Below, one piece after another: positions 44,201 through 50,514 of a stretch of DNA of 64,000 nucleotides. The position numbers and the translations under genes were made by a program. Every line of letters starts with the position of its first letter. Positions within the stretch are counted from its first letter, which is position 1. Source of the stretch: Macellibacteroides fermentans (GTDB lineage Bacteria; Bacteroidota; Bacteroidia; Bacteroidales; Tannerellaceae); the NCBI RefSeq assembly GCF_013409575.1, contig NZ_JACCCY010000004.1:1-64000 (forward strand). Reading direction: 5' to 3'. The notes under the pieces are model-generated. The model ran no database searches, had not been told where the DNA came from, and worked only from the letters and a program-made list of their open reading frames with translations.

Positions 44201-44579
44201 AGTATGGGATGTACAGAACAATTCGTCGCTTCACACCTTTACCTTCGAAGTCGTTGAAGGTTTAAAGCCCGTATTGTATAAACTCACCGCTGGTCCGGTT
44301 CCGGCCCGGAGCGATGTAACCTTCTTTATATCACACAACCGTCCCGAAGCCGTACTGGATGTTCAGCTATATGTATACAATATGATCGGTCAGCTTGTAT
44401 GGTCGTATAAAGAAAACGGCTCGTCGGCTCTGTTCAGCGATTATACGATCCGATGGAATCTCACCGGTACAAACGGAGTCCGCCTCAAGCCGGGTATCTA
44501 TCTGTACCGGGCAGCCATACGCACCGATCAGTCGCGCGAGGCAACCGAAACAAAAAAATTAATCATATTGGCACAATAA
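41208..44579 (+). CDS. porU: Type IX secretion system sortase PorU
   Basis: A cell-surface gingipain-like (C25) transpeptidase of 1123 aa that removes the C-terminal sorting domain from type IX cargo and attaches it to A-LPS. It has a signal peptide (about 1-24, LSLLITLCFLCASLGASA), a beta-rich N-terminal part, and a caspase-like domain. The catalytic His632 is in YTGHGSTAYWG and Cys665 in ITATCDFARFD, 33 residues apart as in gingipains. The C-terminal part has immunoglobulin-like segments and ends in a sorting-domain-like stretch (NGVRLKPGIYLYRAAI). Its partner porV follows after 46 bases. The match to the family is strong along the full length. Confidence 0.94.
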   Translation: MRKPFLSLLITLCFLCASLGASAVEYAPSSVLSQGRWVKIRVAQTGIYKFTFDELRKMGFANPAAVSVYGYGGWPLDEDFRQPYADDLPQSAVYKGDNYLLFYGRGPVKWSYSPSLATFVHENNPYSSYGYYFLSDTSPVKTLAKETSVTGASLQVNTYDDYFVHEKDQVSVNKSGRELFGESFSLNTGQTFPFAVPGITDDPAKISFRFIAKPTTGQALVILTAGTQPLLNASIPRSSIDDSYTKALELSRTVSWNGAKTPYVQVGITYSRNTNDLAHLDYIRLHAVRTLKMYGPYTFFRSIASVGNVTRFVLQEASADVKIWDVTNPVLPVEMETTLNGTECSFTIPASNTLREFVAVDISKTLPAPETVGVVSNQNLHALEQTDMVILTHPAFMEQAERLAALHRSESGLKVTVVTPEPVYNEFSSGTPDATAYRRLMKMFYDRGKQAGTAPRYLLLFGDGTFDNRMITSEWKNLTNLNLLLTYQSKESLNMYTYVTDDYFGFLDDSEGANLSGDKLDIGIGRFPVRTLEEAKIAVNKSIAYIENKTAGAWKNNISFVADDGDNNLHMSQANLLADYLETNHPEFLINKIYFDAYKKQSSGGKVGYPDVNARILKELKSGQMILNYTGHGSTAYWGAEGVLSQSEIKQFNYPYLPLWITATCDFARFDAVNTSAGEDVFLNPTSGGIALFTTTRVVDANPNFQINKQLINNLFVKNGGKRLSLGDIMRTTKVSLGNDLNKLNFTLIGDPALTLSYPGKEMRITEVNGQPVGSEPIQLKALDKVTVKGEVLTPDGKRDTDFSGVLSPTMLDSKQTLTTLDNDKTGNPFSYTTYPNVMYTGKDSVRQGEFSFSFTVPKDISYSNNNGKLSLYAGNTQTRDEAQGAFLQFKVGGTSDSAQKDTVGPEILYAYLNDSTFRDGGRVNTTPLFVAYLRDESGVNISGSSIGHDVMLVIDGLISQSYNLNSYYESVAGSEGEGRIVFPIPALEPGMHTAEFVVWDVQNNSSLHTFTFEVVEGLKPVLYKLTAGPVPARSDVTFFISHNRPEAVLDVQLYVYNMIGQLVWSYKENGSSALFSDYTIRWNLTGTNGVRLKPGIYLYRAAIRTDQSREATETKKLIILAQ

Positions 44580-44625
44580 AAGCGCCTTTATAAGTGTTTA
44601 AGCTTCTAACAAGTATTCAATAAGT

Positions 44626-45819
44626 ATGACTCATCTAAGAAAAAGCGTTCTTGCAACACTCGCCGCAGCCTGTTTGTGGACCCTTCCGGTAAACGGTAAT
44701 CCGCCCGGGGATATTAAGAACACATTCAATCCCATATATACGGCAGTACCGGCCTTGTCCATCGCACCCGATGCCCGGGGCGGAGGTATGGGAGATATTG
44801 GAGCCGCAACCACCCCCGATGTGCATTCGCAGTACTGGAACCCGGCAAAATATGCATTTCATTACAGTAAGGCAGGCGTATCGCTTTCGTATACCCCCTG
44901 GTTACGTAAAATTGTGAACGATGTGGCGATGGCCTATGTGTCGGGCTTTTATAAGCTGGGCGACAACGATCAGCAGGCAATCGGAACTTCGCTTCGCTAT
45001 TTTTCGCTGGGAGAGATTGCGATGACCGAATACGGAGGAGCCGTATACAACCAGGTTTCACCCTATGAAATGGCTTTCGATGTGAGTTATTCGCGTAAGT
45101 TGTCCGAATCCTACTCCATGGCTGTAGCCTTACGCTACATCCGTTCGGATATGGGAGCCGGAGTAGACGATGATATCCAGGCCGGCAATGCCTTCTCGGC
45201 GGATGTGGCAGGATATCTAAATAAGTATGTGGTATTGGGTAGCAGTGAATGTCTGTGGGCGCTCGGATTCAATATCTCCAACATCGGTACAAAGATTTCG
45301 TACGACGGGGGTACTACCAACCAGTTTCTACCCACCAACCTGAAGATCGGTACCTCGTTGCTTTATCCGTTGGACGACTACAATACGATCTCCTTCAACC
45401 TCGATTTAAACAAATACCTGGTGCCTACGGTACCTGTATATACCGGATCCACCCCCGAAGATCAGGCTGCCCACCAAAAGAAGCTTGACGACTTTAATTC
45501 GCTTTCGCCCATATCGGGTATATTTAAATCCTTTGGCGATGCTCCGGGCGGATTAAGTGAAGAATTGAAAGAGGTGATGGTTTCTGTGGGTACAGAATAT
45601 AGTTACAATGAACAGTTCTTTGTTCGCGGCGGTTATTACTATGAAAATGTTAATAAGGGGAACCGCCAGTATTTTTCATTGGGTGCCGGTTTCCGTATGA
45701 GCGTGTTCCAGCTGGATGCAGCTTATCTGATCAGTACGATACAAAGTAATCCGCTGGACCAGACGCTTCGTTTCTCTCTCTCCTTCGATATGGACGGATT
45801 GAGAAGTTTGGTACAATAA
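44626..45819 (+). CDS. porV: Type IX secretion system outer-membrane protein PorV
   Basis: A FadL-like 14-strand barrel (397 aa) that shuttles type IX cargo from the SprA translocon to the PorU sortase. The signal peptide (about 1-24) is followed by the conserved N-terminus AVPALSIAPDARGGGMGDIG (about 39-58) and SQYWNPAKYAF. The barrel ends in LRFSLSFDMDGLRSLVQ. The order porU-porV is as in Porphyromonas. Its presence shows the organism has a type IX pathway; the other core components (PorK-N, SprA) are not in this window. Confidence 0.93.
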   Translation: MTHLRKSVLATLAAACLWTLPVNGNPPGDIKNTFNPIYTAVPALSIAPDARGGGMGDIGAATTPDVHSQYWNPAKYAFHYSKAGVSLSYTPWLRKIVNDVAMAYVSGFYKLGDNDQQAIGTSLRYFSLGEIAMTEYGGAVYNQVSPYEMAFDVSYSRKLSESYSMAVALRYIRSDMGAGVDDDIQAGNAFSADVAGYLNKYVVLGSSECLWALGFNISNIGTKISYDGGTTNQFLPTNLKIGTSLLYPLDDYNTISFNLDLNKYLVPTVPVYTGSTPEDQAAHQKKLDDFNSLSPISGIFKSFGDAPGGLSEELKEVMVSVGTEYSYNEQFFVRGGYYYENVNKGNRQYFSLGAGFRMSVFQLDAAYLISTIQSNPLDQTLRFSLSFDMDGLRSLVQ

Positions 45820-45832
45820 TAATAAGTTGATG

Positions 45833-46312
45833 ATGAAAATTCGAGTTGGTTTCGGGTATGATGTACATGCCCTGGTTCCTGACCGCGCCTTGTGGTTGGG
45901 AGGTATTAAAATTGAACATACGTTGGGTTTGCAGGGACATTCGGATGCCGATGTCTTGATTCATGCCATTTGCGATGCTTTGCTTGGGGCAGCCAATATG
46001 CGGGATATCGGGTATCATTTTCCGGATACTGCCGGAGCATATAAAGACATTGATAGTAAAATCCTGCTGAGGGATACACTGAAGCTTTTGCGGGAGAAAG
46101 GGTACGAACTCGGCAATATTGATGCCACGGTTTGCGCCGAACAGCCCAAGCTGAAGAATCATATTCCAACTATGCAGCAAACGTTGGCTGAGGTGATGGC
46201 TGTTGATCCGGATGACATCTCCATCAAAGCCACAACATCCGAAAAGCTTGGCTTTACCGGTCGCCAGGAGGGCATTTCAGCCTATGCAACCGTTTTAATT
46301 ACAAAAAACTAA
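45833..46312 (+). CDS. ispF: 2-C-methyl-D-erythritol 2,4-cyclodiphosphate synthase
   Basis: Fifth step of the non-mevalonate isoprenoid pathway: forms MEcPP from CDP-ME 2-phosphate. About 159 aa with the zinc ligands in GYDVHAL (Asp-x-His) and IHAICDALLGAANMRDIGYHF, the motif LQGHSDADVL, and the C-terminal TTSEKLGFTGRQEGI. Two consecutive Met codons (45830 and 45833) are possible starts; the second matches the usual MKIRVGFGYDVH beginning. It sits 13 bases after porV as the last gene of the rex run. A long-loop hairpin terminator follows. Confidence 0.94.
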   Translation: MKIRVGFGYDVHALVPDRALWLGGIKIEHTLGLQGHSDADVLIHAICDALLGAANMRDIGYHFPDTAGAYKDIDSKILLRDTLKLLREKGYELGNIDATVCAEQPKLKNHIPTMQQTLAEVMAVDPDDISIKATTSEKLGFTGRQEGISAYATVLITKN

Positions 46313-46324
46313 AATCTATCTGTC

Positions 46325-46388
46325 ATCTATCATTTTTCCAATCTAAATGGCACACCGTCAGCGGGTTGAGAAATGATAGATTGCTTTT
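46325..46388 (+). terminator. Terminator after ispF
   Basis: ATCTATCATTT (46325-46335) pairs with AAATGATAGAT (46371-46381) across a 35-base loop, followed by TGCTTTTTT. A related direct repeat (ATCTGTCATCTGTCATTTTC) lies just downstream. Confidence 0.65.
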
Positions 46389-46477
46389 TTATCTGTCACC
46401 GATCTGTCATCTGTCATTTTCCCGTAATCGTCTCCTCGGGGCCAAAACAGTCGCTTAAAGAAATGTCTTTCAATAGG

Positions 46478-46891
46478 TTACATTTCAATATTTAAAAAAT
46501 ACTTAAATTCAGATAGTATTATAGGAGTAAATGGAGTAGATGGGCTGAATTTAATTTCGCCTGAAAACAAAAACATATCTCCTCTGACAGGCATATCTTT
46601 AGGTAGTTTTGTTGGGTATAATATTAATTGCTGTATACTCCCATTAACCCTAACCTTTGGAAATACAATAAAAAGAGAATCGGTTTCCCGGTATTTTTCT
46701 AAGTCAAACTCCCCCTTAGCCTCATTAATTGTGGCTAAATTGGGAAGATCGGCAAACCGCAGGTCTTCCATGTTCAATTTAATTACCTCAAAGGTCGAGT
46801 CTTTTATCTCTTCGTCGTCCTTATCACATGCGGTAAACAGAAATAATAATACAGAAAGAAGTAAACTGCTGGTAAACAATAGTGTTTTCAT
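46478..46891 (-). CDS. Small lipoprotein, function unknown
   Basis: 137 aa. The signal peptide MKTLLFTSSLLLSVLLFLF ends in the lipobox FTAC, so Cys22 should be lipidated; the next residues DKDDEE are the acidic stretch that marks surface-exposed lipoproteins in Bacteroidetes. I recognise no domain in the rest, which is predicted to be mostly beta-strand (VRVNGSIQQLILYPTKL). It is a lone gene converging on ispF. Its codon use looks more AT-rich than porV or porU. A possible promoter lies at 47031-47038, giving a long leader of about 130 bases. Confidence 0.7.
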   Translation of the reverse strand: MKTLLFTSSLLLSVLLFLFTACDKDDEEIKDSTFEVIKLNMEDLRFADLPNLATINEAKGEFDLEKYRETDSLFIVFPKVRVNGSIQQLILYPTKLPKDMPVRGDMFLFSGEIKFSPSTPFTPIILSEFKYFLNIEM

Positions 46892-47030
46892 ACAATTGAA
46901 TTTTGATTTAAAGAACAGGTATACGCTTATTATTTTAGTGAGAGAAACAGAAAAGGGTTTTATTTTCTGCGGGCCAAATTAAAAGGTCAGAATCAGCAGC
47001 CGTTTTGTTCATCAGATGTTTGTACGGAAA

Positions 47031-47038
47031 CAAAGTTA
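47031..47038 (-). promoter_or_regulatory. Possible -7 element of the small lipoprotein gene
   Basis: The minus strand reads TAACTTTG, matching TAnnTTTG, about 140 bases before the ATG at 46891. Confidence 0.45.
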
Positions 47039-47183
47039 TAGATTATTTATTTACAATAAAGTTATTTCATATGTTGTATAACACAAAAGAAAATAACTGA
47101 TATCACTCCATGTATTTTCAAGCGACCCTTTAGTATCTACTCCGTTGTTAATAAGGAAGAAAGCTACGAAGATTACTATTTTT

Positions 47184-47330
47184 TATAACGAAGAGCTAAT
47201 CGTTGGACCATGGTCCAACGATATCTCAACCATGGTCCAACGATATCTCAACCATGGTCCAACGATATGTTGACCTAGGTCCAACGAAAAGTAGACCATG
47301 GTTCAACGATTAGCTTCTCGTATTGAAAAG
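47184..47330. repeat. Palindromic lattice element B (five self-complementary hexamers, 22-bp period)
   Basis: Five units of exactly 22 bp start at 47208, 47230, 47252, 47274 and 47296. Each begins with a self-complementary hexamer: CCATGG, CCATGG, CCATGG, CCTAGG, CCATGG. Units 1 and 2 are identical; all share the 16-bp linker pattern TyCAACGAwAw. The first core is the centre of a perfect 24-bp palindrome (47199-47222). The outer arms AGCTAATCGTTG (47194-47205) and CAACGATTAGCT (47304-47315) are a perfect inverted repeat centred on the middle core (47252-47257). Unit 4 changes two bases and stays self-complementary. The outer flanks resemble those of element A. Confidence 0.9.
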
Positions 47331-47484
47331 AGTAGAAGTAAACGATGAAAAGACTTAATCTCAGTACAGCTTACGCTTAGAGATATCTATTGCATTTCAG
47401 TTTGTTGCTTCTATTGTATGCTGAACCAATTGATTTGAAAAAAGAAAAATAAGCATTATCTATTGTTATGCATAATAATCCTAT

Positions 47485-47492
47485 TATATTTG
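47485..47492 (+). promoter_or_regulatory. -7 element of the 619-aa lipoprotein gene
   Basis: TATATTTG matches TAnnTTTG; TTG at 47463-47465 lies 19 bases upstream as a partial -33 box. The ATG at 47518 is 25 bases downstream. Confidence 0.65.
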
Positions 47493-47517
47493 CTCTTTCA
47501 ATTAATAATAGTGTAGA

Positions 47518-49377
47518 ATGGAGCCAATGACATCCTTTAAAGTCAGCTTAAAACTTCTCTCATTTGTCTTGCTATGCACCCTGATCTTGCCTGCCTGTGC
47601 GTACGACAGCGACGACGATAATTATGTTGACGTGCCAAAACCAAGCGAACAGTTCCAGATTGGCATCGACCTTGCCGGAGTTGATCCCGATCAGGTTATT
47701 TATCTATATTCATCCGGATACTTCTATTATTCGCTGGATACCCGGGGAAAGGAAATCTTAGATCAGAAGTTTTTTCTGGACGGGAGAGATATTTCATCCG
47801 GAATAAATAATGGAAGTGTATATATTAACGGCGGACCCCTTGATGGAAAGGAGCATGAACTTAAAATGATTGTAGGTTTCAAGACCGGAACCGGTAGTCT
47901 GGCCGAACTGGCAGGGTACGAAATGTATGTGGGAGAATATACGTTTAAGCTGAAGTTTATAGATTCTTCCAACAACAGCGCTGTGCTGAATGTGCGGCAG
48001 ACTGTAGATGCCAACAATAACCTGAAGTTGGTTTGGGACAGGCCCCAAGGATTTGATGTGGTATCCTACGAAATATACAGCAACGAATATACGCCACATC
48101 TGCTTGCAACGATTACCGACCCGGATCAGACCTGGTTTGTGGATCAGAGTTATGTTTACGGATATAAATCGTATCAGATTGCCGCCCGGTTGAGGAATAG
48201 TCAGCAAGTCAAAATCACAACTTATTATACGGTGTCTTATTCTTCCATTGAGGCCGGACATATTCAGGGAGATCGCATCAACCGGAACAGTCTGCGTACT
48301 CAGATTACTAATACGAATCCCTATCCCTGTAAGTATGTGGTGGAATATGGCTATGAAAATAAGATTGTGGAGGCGGACCGGTCCGGAGAGATTATTTTAC
48401 CCGGAGGCGACTTTCCAAGCTGGATCTCTTTTCATCTGTATCTATTACCTTTAACGGCGGATGTATCCGAGTATAAATCATATCCCTATGTATATGGTTC
48501 TCTTTCCGACAGAATGCTGGAAGCGCATATTTCACTGGCGGCAGACCTGCATGGAAACCGGCTGGTAGGGATGGACTTCAGAAATTATTATCAGTACGAT
48601 GTATCCACGGCCTTGCCCACCTTTTCAAAGGCTCACAACCTTACGCTGCACACGGGTTGTATAATGAAGGCATCCAATACAGGGTATGTAGCGGTATCGG
48701 ATAGCAGAAACATCCTTTATATCTACAAAGACAATACATTTAATAATTTGCTGTTTCAGATTCAGACTCAAGGCTTGTTTTTCTGCCTCACGGACAACAA
48801 CCTTCTATTTGTTCAAACCAACGATGGTTTTGATGTGTACAACATCTTAACCGGAAACCAGGTTGGAAGTCAGCAGTTAATCAGCTCGCCGGACGAGGTC
48901 TATAACCAAGGACTGGTTGTCCGGATTTCGTCGGATGCCCGCTATCTGTATGTACTCCGTAAAAATTACTATACAAGCGAAAAGCAACTGGAACTGTATG
49001 AGGTGAACCCGGATTATTCGCTGAAGCTGCTCCGTACAGAATCCGATGCAAAGATCAGTGCCATCAGCTTTCATCCCGTTAATCCCCGTAAGGCGGTTAT
49101 CGAATACAGCGATATCCGCTTCTCGCTGGTGGACGTGGAAACCGGCGCACGTACAACCGTGGCGGGATATTTCCAGAATATTGATCCTTTTACCGGCGCC
49201 GTATTATATAAAGCAGCCGATTATATATCCGGAAATTACGAGGTGAAAGTGCTGGACAACAGCGGTACAAAAGAAATCTGGAGAATGAAGTTGGCCAATA
49301 TCAACCCCTTTGCCGATACCAGGCTGTACAATAACCTGCTGATGTTTAACGGCTATGTAATGAATCTGACTAAATAA
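47518..49377 (+). CDS. Large lipoprotein with a fibronectin-III-like and a beta-propeller-like part, function unknown
   Basis: 619 aa. The signal peptide (SLKLLSFVLLCTLILPAC) ends in a lipobox with the acidic sequence YDSDDD behind the Cys, typical of surface export in Bacteroidetes. Residues about 155-235 look like a fibronectin type III domain (LKLVWDRPQGFDVVSYEIYS). The rest has repeated four-strand blades resembling a propeller (VVRISSDARYLYVLRKN; VDVETGARTTVAGYF). A second Met (47527) is an alternative start. No enzyme motif was found. The beta-barrel gene follows after 8 bases, so the two are probably one unit: a surface lipoprotein with an outer-membrane partner. Confidence 0.75.
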   Translation: MEPMTSFKVSLKLLSFVLLCTLILPACAYDSDDDNYVDVPKPSEQFQIGIDLAGVDPDQVIYLYSSGYFYYSLDTRGKEILDQKFFLDGRDISSGINNGSVYINGGPLDGKEHELKMIVGFKTGTGSLAELAGYEMYVGEYTFKLKFIDSSNNSAVLNVRQTVDANNNLKLVWDRPQGFDVVSYEIYSNEYTPHLLATITDPDQTWFVDQSYVYGYKSYQIAARLRNSQQVKITTYYTVSYSSIEAGHIQGDRINRNSLRTQITNTNPYPCKYVVEYGYENKIVEADRSGEIILPGGDFPSWISFHLYLLPLTADVSEYKSYPYVYGSLSDRMLEAHISLAADLHGNRLVGMDFRNYYQYDVSTALPTFSKAHNLTLHTGCIMKASNTGYVAVSDSRNILYIYKDNTFNNLLFQIQTQGLFFCLTDNNLLFVQTNDGFDVYNILTGNQVGSQQLISSPDEVYNQGLVVRISSDARYLYVLRKNYYTSEKQLELYEVNPDYSLKLLRTESDAKISAISFHPVNPRKAVIEYSDIRFSLVDVETGARTTVAGYFQNIDPFTGAVLYKAADYISGNYEVKVLDNSGTKEIWRMKLANINPFADTRLYNNLLMFNGYVMNLTK

Positions 49378-49385
49378 ACAGTGCC

Positions 49386-50084
49386 ATGTACAAAATAAGT
49401 ATATATAGTATTCTTTTTCTAGTAACCACGTTGGGCGCCAATGCCCAGTTTAGTGTAAGTTATACGGCCGGATACGGAAGTTATAAGATGGGAGATATGA
49501 AAAAACTGCTCGAATCTGCCTTTCAGATGGAGCAAGGAACTATGCCTGCGGGTTTGCGGATTGTTGATAACTTTCCGGCCTATGTAACGCAGTCGGTCGA
49601 TTTTACCTATAAGAGAGACCGCATGGAATGGGGGGTGACGGGTACGTTTATGACCACCGGAGGTAAGATTGCCTATTCCGATTATTCAGGTAAATACGTC
49701 GAAAAACTTACGCTTACCGGCTATCGGATTGGAGCTACCTATCGTTACTACTTGTCCGAAGGAAAACTGGGGAAGTTTCCGTTGCTGTTTTACGGCGAAG
49801 TTTCTCCCGCTGTTACCTTCACGAATCTGAAGTACAGGGCTACGGTTGATATTTACGAAGGCAATATTCACGAAGAGGCCAACGACAATGTTAGTACGAA
49901 AGCAAAAGGATGGTCCGTGCTGCCGGCGCTGGGAAGCAAGCTGTTCTTAACCCGTAAGCTTGCGCTGACTGCCAATATCGGGTACGATATCGAATTTGGA
50001 TCGAAGCTCTCCACCACCAGCAACACCCTCCGCGTGGACTGGTCCGGACTACGGTTGAACGGTGGTGCAACTATTATGTTCTGA
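49386..50084 (+). CDS. Outer-membrane beta-barrel protein
   Basis: 232 aa with a signal peptide (about 1-20, ISIYSILFLVTTLGANA then Gln). Alternating strands follow (VSYTAGYGSYKMGDM, YKRDRMEWGVTGTFM, RIGATYRYYLSEGKL, LALTANIGYDIEFGS), and the protein ends in GATIMF with the C-terminal Phe of outer-membrane barrels. It probably has eight to ten strands. Its position 8 bases behind the 619-aa lipoprotein suggests they work together. No specific family name can be given. Confidence 0.75.
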   Translation: MYKISIYSILFLVTTLGANAQFSVSYTAGYGSYKMGDMKKLLESAFQMEQGTMPAGLRIVDNFPAYVTQSVDFTYKRDRMEWGVTGTFMTTGGKIAYSDYSGKYVEKLTLTGYRIGATYRYYLSEGKLGKFPLLFYGEVSPAVTFTNLKYRATVDIYEGNIHEEANDNVSTKAKGWSVLPALGSKLFLTRKLALTANIGYDIEFGSKLSTTSNTLRVDWSGLRLNGGATIMF

Positions 50085-50164
50085 AAACAATTTGTATATA
50101 CTATTGTTGGGGATTCTTATTTTTTTCCTTATTTTGTAGCTCCAATACAGAATAAGACAACGAT

Positions 50165-50509
50165 ATGAAAGATAACAACTGGAAAGACAGGTTGGGGGTG
50201 ATGTATTCTACCAATCCTGATTTTAAATACGATACGGATGAGACGGAAGAGGTGGATACCCTTCCAAAAGATAAGCAGCTGCTGCGTATTTTGCTGGACA
50301 AAAAGAACCGGGGTGGCAAGGCTGTTACACTGATTACCGGATTCAGGGGAACCAACGACGATCTGGTAGCTTTGGGAAAGTTCCTGAAGGTGAAATGCGG
50401 GGTAGGCGGATCTGCCAAGGATGGCGAGATTATCGTACAGGGAGATCTGCGTCCCAAAGTGCTTGAAATTCTGCAAAAAGAAGGCTACACCAAGAGCCGC
50501 ATCATTTAA
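50165..50509 (+). CDS. Translation initiation factor SUI1/eIF1-family protein (YciH-like)
   Basis: 114 aa. The SUI1 fold (about 45-110) is clear: GGKAVTLITGFRGTNDDLVA and CGVGGSAKDGEIIVQGDLRP. Bacterial members (YciH) are thought to discriminate start codons and to act under stress; what they do in Bacteroidetes, where Shine-Dalgarno sequences are weak, is not settled to my knowledge. The helicase-nuclease gene starts 5 bases after its stop, so the two are co-transcribed. Confidence 0.92.
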   Translation: MKDNNWKDRLGVMYSTNPDFKYDTDETEEVDTLPKDKQLLRILLDKKNRGGKAVTLITGFRGTNDDLVALGKFLKVKCGVGGSAKDGEIIVQGDLRPKVLEILQKEGYTKSRII

Positions 50510-50514
50510 CAGCC

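Larger units (their letters stand above)
46892..47517. other. Divergent intergenic region with palindromic element B
   Basis: These 626 bases between two lipoprotein genes have no supported coding region. From left to right they hold the probable minus-strand promoter (47031-47038), palindromic lattice element B (47184-47330), about 130 AT-rich bases, and the promoter of the + strand lipoprotein gene (47485-47492). Confidence 0.7.

Noticed and set aside
47208-47317. The 22-bp tandem units as a CRISPR array
   Set aside because: The period is only 22 bp with no variable spacers of 26-40 bp, and the linkers are nearly identical. No cas gene is present.
47184-47330. The 22-bp units as iterons of a replication origin
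   Set aside because: Iterons of 22 bp exist in plasmids, but no replication initiator gene is nearby, the context is chromosomal, and the overall palindrome is not an iteron property.
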